A DNA stretch of 64,000 nucleotides, taken from contig PUFA01000181.1 of the NCBI GenBank assembly GCA_003508835.1, positions 2,852,001 to 2,916,000 on the forward strand, written 5' to 3'. This DNA is from Eonycteris spelaea. Taxonomy: Eukaryota > Chordata > Mammalia > Chiroptera > Pteropodidae. The position numbers and the translations under genes were made by a program. Positions 56,721 to 64,000 of this stretch are shown here, piece after piece (the first letter of the stretch is position 1; every line of letters begins with the position of its first letter). Under the pieces are notes generated by a model. The model saw nothing but the letters and a program-made list of their open reading frames with translations. It was not told the origin of the DNA and ran no database searches.

Positions 56721-57174
56721 GACGAGGAAAATGTCCGGTAAGGTCAGCCTCGAGCCAGAGCAGTGACAGCGGAGTGATGGAAGGGACCACCGAAGTCCAG
56801 GCTAAGGAGTGAGAGGGAGGAGAGGGCAAGGAGCCCCCAAGTGTGGACAGCTCCTCCCAGAAAGCTAAGTGGTCAAAAAGGTCCAAAAGGAGAGAAGAAA
56901 GCCACCCACCCCCACTCGGGAGAGAACTCAAACCTAAGCCCTGGGGACAGCGCAGTAACCTCTTTGTCAGCACACAACACACATCACACCCAGTAGCCTT
57001 CCTGAGTGTACTGTGTTGCTAAGAGGGGCTGTAGGGGAGGCTGCCAGCGTGGCAGTGTGGCCAGAGGAGGAAGCCCCTTGCCCCAGCTCTGACCAAGGCC
57101 ATCTGCACTAATCTGTTTTATATTCTGAGCTCTGACACTGTATATCATTTGAAGAAAATATACTGCTGAAAAAC

Positions 57175-57330
57175 ATTTGGAAAACCATCAATCTTTCATA
57201 TTACAGATGGGGAAACTGAGGCCTGGAGCGAGGGAAACATGCCCAGGGTCTAGTGAGTCAGCGCAGAGATGGAAGCAAACACAGCCCCAAGACTCAAAGT
57301 ATGGTGTTCTTTCCATAATTCCACAGTATC
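57175..57330 (-). repeat. MIR SINE fragment
   Basis: ATATTACAGATGGGGAAACT with GAGGCCTGGAGCGAGGGAAA and GGGTCTAGTGAGTCAGCGCA: a reverse-complement MIR core. Confidence 0.75.
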
Positions 57331-57334
57331 CAGG

Positions 57335-58415
57335 AAGGAAAGGGCCATGGCCAGGCCAAAGCCAGGGTCGCACAGGGCTGCTGTTAGAGGCACAGCCTAG
57401 CAGCCCGTGAAGACAGAGACAGACAGGAGAGTAAACACCACGCAGCATGATGCCTGAAGCACATGCCGACGAGAGGCAGCCAGTGGGTGATGGGCTGCCT
57501 TAGGTGCAGGAGCAGAGTTGCTTTCTCCTGGCGTCTGGCCTTGCCCAGGCTGCCCCACACGGGCCACCGACTGACCCACCTGGGTCCTGCTTCCCCTGAG
57601 GCCAGCTGGCCTCAGCCCCAAAGCCCACTACACCACAGGCTTCTTCCTTCTCCCAGCCTGCTCAGACAAGCCCATGAATAGAACATTAAAGGCAAAACCT
57701 TAGAAAAGAAAAGGCAGCTCCCTAGTAGGAGTCGCCCCACTAAATGTCAAATGCAGAGCAAGGCTTCCTGCCTCATGTGCTTCTCACTAATGGAGGCTCC
57801 TTAGCCTCCATATCCCCATCATCCAATCGCCCTATAAATAAATCATCCTAAGACAAATGCCAATTTTTCCCCCTAGGGCCTCATGGATCTCTGTATAGAA
57901 GCATATGTAAAGGCCCCTTCTGTATGTGTTGGCTAAAGTGCCCAGAAAGTGCTGGCACACTCTGCTAGGACAATTTTAGAGGCAAAAGCAAACTTTCATG
58001 CCACTTCAGTGGACTGAGGGTTGAGAATCCAGTTTTTCTCCTGACCTGGAGAAGACTTTTGCTTCCTTTCCTGTGGACCCAGCCCAACTGTGGTTGGTGA
58101 CACTGCCCTTTGGAATCAGCCCAGGGAGCTGCCCAGAGTCCCTATCTCCAGGGGCTGATATGTAATGAGTCATGTCCACCTACCCCTGCATGGGTGAGCC
58201 ACACACCCGCTCACCAAGCTTTGTTCACGACATATGGTGCACGTGGCGCTGGCCTGCCCACCGAGCGGCTCACCAGCACGCCCGTGGCACCAGCGCCACG
58301 CTGGACCCAGGGTGTGAGAGCCGATGTGGGCTCCAGGGCCAGCACCAGGCATGCGTACTTGAGATACTCTTCCCTGCAACAGCAGACCTCTGGCATGCAC
58401 ACTACCGGAGCCTGT
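57335..58415. other. Unique intronic sequence, nothing recognised
   Basis: No gene or clear repeat. The part at 57780-57960 (CACTAATGGAGGCTCCTTAG through TATGTGTTGGCTAAAGTGCC) is repeat-free and may be conserved. Confidence 0.35.
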
Positions 58416-58439
58416 TGCGAGCTCACCAGGTGTGCTCCT

Positions 58440-58474
58440 GCGCACGTGTGCGCGCAAACACACCGCGCGTGCGT

Positions 58475-58510
<36 letters not shown>
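58440..58510 (+). repeat. GC/CA alternating repeat with (CA)16
   Basis: GCGCACGTGTGCGCGCAAAC and CCGCGCGTGCGTG lead into about 16.5 uninterrupted CA units (58476-58508). The alternating purine-pyrimidine run favours Z-DNA and is a likely length-polymorphic microsatellite. Confidence 0.95.
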
Positions 58511-58511
<1 letters not shown>

Positions 58512-58519
58512 CGTTGTGC

Positions 58520-59450
58520 CAACGCCGTTACTGTGCCAGCCCTGAATCAGATAGCAGGGGCTATCTGCAGTTTCAGATCCCAACTTCACTAACTGATTAG
58601 ACAGTAATCAGGCTCAGAAGCACTCGCTATATCTGTTTGACCAGATACCCTGCCTCACTGTGGTGAAGGGGGCTCCTCGCTCAGAGGTGGGGGTCTGCTC
58701 TTCCACACTCTGAGACCAGCTATGTTCTCCCCCTTACTTCATTTTTCTTCTCCAAACGACAGGAAGCACTGGCCTCTCTGGAACTATACCGTGGCTGGAA
58801 GGCGGCAGATGTCCCTTTTGGAGGATAGCTCTGAGTTCTGCAGTTATCATCAAGCTAACGGGCTAGGGCTGAGCCCTGAGGACTCGCCCTGAAGTGAGGG
58901 AGCACTCCAGAAGAAGAGAGGCAGGTACAGGTAGGGGATCTACTTCATCCAGCTTGCCGCGGCTGCCCACCTAGGCCAACATATTCTGGAGCTGTTGCTC
59001 TCCAGACAACCACCAACTAGTCTAGGGTATGGCTATGTTAGCAAGTCCACCAGGTCAGCCTGGAAGGGGAAGCCAGGGAGAGCAATACACAGGTGGTGCC
59101 AGTCCCTAAATAAACCATAACCCAACCTTTCCCAAGCGCATGAAAGCAGGCAGGTTGGTGCTGGCCCACTGTCCCATACCTGTGTGCAATGAAGAAACCA
59201 GAGCAGGAGAGAAAGGGGGCAGAGTAGAAGAGGAAACGCAAGACAGCGGCTCAGGGTCCCAGAAGCCCTAGGTCAGCCAGAGACATTCCTGGAGGAAAAC
59301 TAGGAAGGGGATGCATGAGAACTACCAGGGGACTCTGTAAGAAGATACAAATGATTCAGCGGTGCCCACCGTCCACAGAACAGATGTCATAGAAATCAAG
59401 GTAGATGGGCACTTGAGACTGTAGAGTTAAGAGGTTAAGAGAGCAAGGGA
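58520..59450. other. Unique intronic sequence, nothing recognised
   Basis: No gene or clear repeat recognised. Confidence 0.4.
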
Positions 59451-59454
59451 GAGT

Positions 59455-59620
59455 GTGTGGTGGCAGACAAACCTGGGGTTGCATTCTGACTCAACAATGT
59501 GCGAACTAGGCGTCCCAGAGCAGAGCCTTCATTTGCCTGTGCCTCAGTTTCCCAATCTATATAGCAGAGACAAGCTAGACTTATCTTGGCCCATCAGTAA
59601 CTAAAAACAGCTATTGTCAG
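59455..59620 (+). repeat. MIR SINE
   Basis: CTGGGGTTGCATTCTGACTC, CCTGTGCCTCAGTTTCCCAA and TCTATATAGCAGAGACAAGC: a sense MIR core. Confidence 0.7.
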
Positions 59621-59879
59621 CACGTGGACAGGGAATGGCATAAGTGGATCCAAGGCGGTTGGGAAGAACAGTCTAGTTCCTGCTGCCCGTTTCCAGCTAG
59701 TACCCATACCTTCTCCCAACAGGCTCAGCCAGGCATGCTGTGAGTCCCAAGGTGGCTTGGTGATGGACACCAAGTCAGCTGTGCCTCCTCTCCCAAGTCA
59801 ACGTGTAAGGAGGTCCCTGTTTCTGGGGTCTGCAGCCAGCTCCCAGGAGCCCTCACCCTGGGGTCCCCGCTCCACTTCT

Positions 59880-60400
59880 CTCTCTAACTCACTTCTACCC
59901 AGTGTACCCTGGCCAGAAGAAAGGGCTGCTTCCAGCAGTCTGCTCGGAGGTCCTGCCTGCTGCCGTCCCTGGAGGCTCTGTTCCCGTTTCACCAGCTATT
60001 TTGCTTCTTGGCCATCTGTTCCCTCCCTGTCATCTCCTCTCTGCTTTAACCTTAACCACTACTTTGCTGCAGATGGTACCAAACAGATCCGTTCTTGACA
60101 TCCTTCTTGATGCCTGCCCCCTCCTTCTCATCTCTAGCAAGTGAACTTCTGCTCTGTCCTTTTTCAGGCCTTGACTCCAAAGCTTGGAGTTGATTTCACC
60201 CCACAAGCCTCCCTCTTCGGTCCCATCTGCTGTCAATTTTGCCACAGTTCCGGGGGCAAACACCTACCCTTTCCCTTGCCTTTTCCTTTTCCTAATGAAA
60301 CTTCCTCTTTCAAACTTGGTCAAGTACCTCTCTTGGTACCAAGTCCATCGTCCGCTCTGGGTATCTCACTGGTCTCCATAAATAGAGCTGTTTAACCCCC
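59880..60400 (+). repeat. L2-type repeat region
   Basis: C/T-rich L2-like body (CTTCTTGGCCATCTGTTCCC, ATCCTTCTTGATGCCTGCCC, CAAGTACCTCTCTTGGTACC). Short plus-strand open frames overlap it and are not genes. Confidence 0.4.
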
Positions 60401-61255
60401 CACCCCCACCCAGAGGACTCAGTGTTGGAGGACTGAGACAGAGACCAGAAACTCTGGGATTCATTCATTCCTACAGTGGAGGAACCAGTGTACCCATGCT
60501 GGAAGTTTGGGTCCTGAGTAGTTTCTCTGTAGAAAATGGACCTGAGAACTACACTCAGGTGTTGGCGTGACAGGAGCCAAACCAAAACATATTTTCTACA
60601 TAGTTTGAGCTCACAAGTTTCTGTCCTGCTTTCCTTGCCTTTCTTTTTCTGGCTACTGGTGAGAAAAATGCGTACATGGGCTTTAGTTAGCAACTAATTC
60701 TGCCTCTCCTTTCTCTTGGGGTGCCCCAATGCTCCCTTAAAATTCCTCCTCTTGGCTTCTAGTCTGGCATAAAGACCAGGAACTTTGAGGAAAGCAGCAA
60801 TTCAGAAGCTCCCAATTAAAGAAGCTATTTTGGTGACATTGGTTCTACTAGGCAGCATTCCTTGAGTGGGACAGAATTGGTCTGGGAAGACTGAAATTCC
60901 ACTTTCGCACATACATTTGGGGCTAAGAAACTTTATATCTCAACCCTCTCAAGTAGGGCTCTTGTTATTTCCTCTCTACACTCTCTCTGCAGCAGAAAGA
61001 GTGTCTTGGTTGTCATGCAACCCTCCTCTCTTCCCCTCTCCACTGGGGGTTAAAGTGGGTCATGTCAATCCAATACTTCCAGAGATGGAACCTGTTCACA
61101 CCTGGTTGTCACATGGAGACACTCTGATCCGACGTCCTAAGGGAACTCTGGATTCAGATCTGACAATCTCGACTGAATTTGGAAGTCCCTCTCCCTTCTG
61201 TTCTTCCTCCTTTCCATGAGGGAGACCCAATCCAGCCACCAGGCCGGCCTCTCTG
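60401..61255. other. Unique intronic sequence, nothing recognised
   Basis: No repeat or gene recognised. An ACCCCCCACCCCCACCCAGA cytosine run near 60396 could form an i-motif or a complementary G-quadruplex. Confidence 0.4.
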
Positions 61256-61299
61256 GCCATGGAAACCAAAAGAACAAAATGCTACTTACTGGGTTGCAG

Positions 61300-61585
61300 G
61301 CCTTAATCTAGGTCTTCCTGAATTATTCAGGGATGGCATTAACTTATAAATGAGTGTGTTTGACTGATTTTGTGGTTGATGTACAGATAAATTCTAATGA
61401 AAGACAGATACAAGATTTTAAATTATTAATTAGACTGCCACTTAACAAAGCCTATTTGGCACTCTATTTCCTTGCTTAACAAGACAAAAACTTTAAGGTT
61501 CTGTATTAGCCCAGAGGCTGTTGATTTGCATTCTGTTTTTATAGCTTTAAAAATGAAAAACATAGATTCTGACCTTAAGCCGGCC
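61300..61585. promoter_or_regulatory. Candidate intronic enhancer with POU octamer, NFI half-site and homeodomain cores
   Basis: Repeat-free AT-rich sequence with ATTAATTAG (61425-61433), TTTGGCA (61455-61461, NFI half-site) and ATTTGCAT (61524-61531, a perfect POU octamer in reverse). TGAATTATTCAGG (about 61319) and CTTAACAAAGCC lie nearby. Combined POU, NFI and homeodomain sites suggest a neural developmental enhancer. This is inference. Confidence 0.4.
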
Positions 61586-61589
61586 ACTT

Positions 61590-63235
61590 CTGGCAAAACA
61601 AAATCCTCAGCAGACTGCCCTTCCTTCCTGGATGGTACTGGATGGCTTGGGGCCTCTTTTGCCCTGTCTCTCATCTCTGACCAGAGGCTTGCTTTTTATA
61701 TCCCTGGTGCTGCCGGGGTAGGCTAGGAGATGGAAGAGCCAGCAGGGTGGCTGCAGAAGCCTTCAACTACCAGCACCATCAGCAAGCAGCAAGATCCACT
61801 GAGGACTCAGGGATGTTCTGGTTCACCAAAGTGGGGCTGAGGCCAGTAGAGTCGTTCATTAAGAGATGGAAGGCAGCACCCCCAGTTCCTAAAATAGCCT
61901 GCCAAGGGACAGCACCTTGCTCAGTGTAATAGGACCACCAGAAATTAGAGAGATGGCCCTCATGGTCCAATGTCTACTTTTGCCTTCTACCTGGGGCTTC
62001 AGACCACAGAGCCATCTAACGCCACAAAGCTCTCATTGCCAAGACGATGAGCCCTACCCTTTGCAGAAAGGTAGGGTTTTTTTCTCTTCTCCCCTCCCTC
62101 CAGCATCCAGGGAAGGCTCTTTTTTTCTTATCCTTCAAATCGTTTTCCAGATCATAATTAAAACATGCAACTCCCTCAGGGCCAGGACCCACGCAGGGCT
62201 CTGTATCTAATAGAGAAACTGCAACAACTATCTGAACCCATCCTATAACATTTTTGCTTGGAGCCTTCGGGAACAATTCGAGAAGCAGAAACTTCAGTGG
62301 CCGCCTCCCTTGACATTAGTCTCAGGCACACCTTGGCTTTGGGCACACACTTAGACTCCACACAGAGAATCTGAGTGTCCTGAGTGTGTGTATAACAGAC
62401 AAGTCCTAGGGATGAGATCTGGGGCCAGGAGAGAAAATTGCCCAGGAAATAACCAAAATATAAGTCCTTTGCCCACACAATGTCCCAGTAGTAGGCTCCA
62501 GGTTGTGGAGCTGAGCCCAGCCCAGCAAAAGGCTTCTCTGCTTGGTTTCCCTCAGGCCAATCCAAGTGGAAATCTCTGATGGTAGAACCTCTCCCACCAA
62601 CCAAACCTTTCAGGAAGGGAAAAATAGCCCCAGTGGCAAACACGTGACTGTCAGGCCTCCAGTGGCTACTGCTTGAGCAGGGTAAGCCAGCAACCCCCAG
62701 GGAGAGGCCCCCAGAATGCACTGGGCTCATCCCGAAGCTGGGCCTCTGGCTAGCAAGTATGGGAGAGAAAGGCTCCTAGAGGCTGCTGAAGCCTCTCTGG
62801 GCACCTAAGCCATATAAACAAGTGCGTGGGCTGCTTTATGGCTCATTTTTAACTGCGAACTACCAAAAGACAAAAGACCAAAAGGAAAACAAGATGTCAA
62901 TTCCTCTCTACTATCTCCATCACAGACCTGCGGCCAGACATGGTGGCCTTTTAAAACTGCCTGGGAAACCTTCCCCACTAGGGCAAATTTGCATGCTCCA
63001 GGCCCAAGCTTCTCAGCTCTGTAAAAAGCACCCTCTCTGTGCAGAGACGCTCTAGCCAGCACTGCTGGTTGCTTAAAGGACTTTACTCCCTTTCTGCAGC
63101 GACAAGGAACTGGGGTGTATTAGTGAAGTAGTTTCTCCAACCGGGGGACTTTTCCCACACCACAGTGAAAGGCAGTCAACTTCCCCCCACACCCACACTC
63201 ACCCCGCACTTCACTGACCCACGTGGAGGGCACAA
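61590..63235. other. Unique intronic sequence, nothing recognised
   Basis: No gene or clear repeat. Short open frames occur on both strands without domain support. Confidence 0.4.
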
Positions 63236-63239
63236 GTCA

Positions 63240-64000
63240 CATACAAGTTTGTGACTACTGCTGACACGACATGGCAACCCAGGTTCCTGGGTGAGCCCGA
63301 GCGAGTGGGGACCAGCACAGAGCCTTTACTGTTCCAAGCGAAGGCGTGGTTTCTTCTCTCCACTGCTTATGGGGTCTCGTACATCAATCTCACATCGACT
63401 CCTCTCCGCCCATCGTGGAGCTTTGCTTCCCCCTTCTCCGCCACCTCCCCCTCCCCGTTTTCTCCTTCCCGATCCTACAGTGAAGTCAGAATCCTGTGCT
63501 TACGACACCTCGGTCTGTTGCCATGGAAACAGGGGCGGACTAAGGCTGGAGCGCGGAGCGCAGGGATCAGGCCCCTCCGCTACCTGAGCTCCCGCCTCAG
63601 CTGGTTCCCGCAGGGCCCCAGCTGCCTGTCGCAGGGCGCCGCGGCTCGCCGGCCGCTCGGCCTGGCCCAGGGACAAGGAGGTCCCGGCGGGGCGCCCCAG
63701 CCCGCCCGAACCTGAGAGGGAAGAGAGGCCGACGCAGAGGCCGGGTCAACGGGTAGTGGGGCCGGCGGGCTCAGGGCATGGTCACCTGCCCTCCCTGGGC
63801 CCCAGGGACTGCTCCCCGCGCGGCAGCCACGTGGGGGCGCGGCGGGACTTCCCCAGCGCCCGCGCCAACTTTGCAGCGCTCGGCAATGAGCCGGGCTGCC
63901 AAAGGATCGTGGCGAGGTGGTCGCAGGGCCAGATCTCCTTAAGTTGAGCATGGCACCGGCAGCGCACGCTGCCCATACGGCCTTTGCCTCCTCATCCCTA
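63240..64000. promoter_or_regulatory. CpG island with RFX X-box and CACGTG/CTCF-like box, at window edge
   Basis: CpG density climbs from about 63390 and is very high from 63530 to 63920 (GAGCGCGGAGCGCAGG, GGCGCCGCGGCTCGCCGGCC, GGGGCGCGGCGGG). GTTGCCATGGAAAC at 63517-63530 is a consensus RFX X-box. CCACGTGGGGGCGC at 63827-63840 combines a CACGTG E-box with a CTCF-like core. A strong promoter is plausible: an alternative RTN4RL1 first exon or a neighbouring transcript. I could not identify an exon. Minus-strand open frames (63976-63782 and 63951-63580) resemble nothing I know. Confidence 0.5.

Larger units (their letters stand above)
2261..64000 (-). other. RTN4RL1: RTN4RL1 intron 1 (distal part, inferred)
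   Basis: Upstream of the exon 2 acceptor no sequence matching the short first exon (ATG-CTG-CGC-AAA-G followed by GT on the minus strand) was found to the end of the window. The human gene is known to have an intron of many tens of kilobases, so the remaining 61.7 kb are read as intron. An undetected small gene or non-coding transcript inside it cannot be excluded, especially near the CpG-rich patches. The other open frames here are short, lack recognisable domains and mostly overlap repeats. Confidence 0.7.

Noticed and set aside
57188..57448. Minus-strand ATG-CTG-CGT start (MLRG) considered as RTN4RL1 exon 1
   Set aside because: The fourth codon and the donor site do not match (CGT-GGT-GTT rather than CGC-AAA-G then GT), and it is not in a CpG island.
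58110..58600. Long open frames over the (CA)n tract with THTHTH or CVCVCV runs
   Set aside because: They are dinucleotide-repeat translations on both strands.
63580..63976. Minus-strand open frames at the window edge as possible coding exon
   Set aside because: Two overlapping frames are open only because the sequence is GC-rich. Neither resembles RTN4RL1 exon 1 or any family I recognise.

Overview
The window is mammalian nuclear DNA. It holds one recognisable protein-coding exon, a very long intron, ancient mammalian repeats (MIR, L2, L1M, MLT1-type LTR, hAT elements) and a few CpG-rich patches. The 3' end of an L1 at 11.34-11.77 kb has a form I associate with laurasiatherian-type placentals. 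I saw no primate Alu, carnivore SINEC, pig PRE-1, bovine BOV or equine ERE, so I cannot name the species.

Layout. Positions 1-940 are the 3' UTR of RTN4RL1 (Nogo receptor-like 1, NgR3), read on the minus strand. Positions 941-2260 are its large coding exon 2, with a clean splice acceptor at 2261. Everything from 2261 to 64000 is best read as the distal part of intron 1. I did not find the tiny exon 1, which by family knowledge encodes only about the first five residues, so it probably lies beyond 64000.

The intron contains candidate regulatory islands: homeodomain-motif-rich stretches at about 3.1-3.3, 3.6-3.8, 35.35-35.65 and 61.3-61.6 kb, a SOX-motif stretch at 45.1-45.4 kb, and CpG-rich patches at 31.0-31.5, 46.4-47.1 and 63.3-64.0 kb. 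The 31 kb and 63.5 kb patches each carry an RFX-type X-box. There is also a MEF2/TATA-like palindrome at 48.26 kb. The only other gene-derived item is a decayed RPS10 processed pseudogene at 20.1-20.7 kb.

The RTN4RL1 exon is not fully open in its expected frame. Two one-base losses in C-runs (1039-1042 and 1028-1031) move the GPI-signal C-terminus out of frame, and a pair of self-cancelling length changes lies just upstream (1243-1290). The clustering in GC-rich homopolymers suggests consensus errors, but real lineage changes are not excluded. I found no previously undescribed multi-gene system. The window is mostly ordinary intron, and its interest is regulatory and structural.
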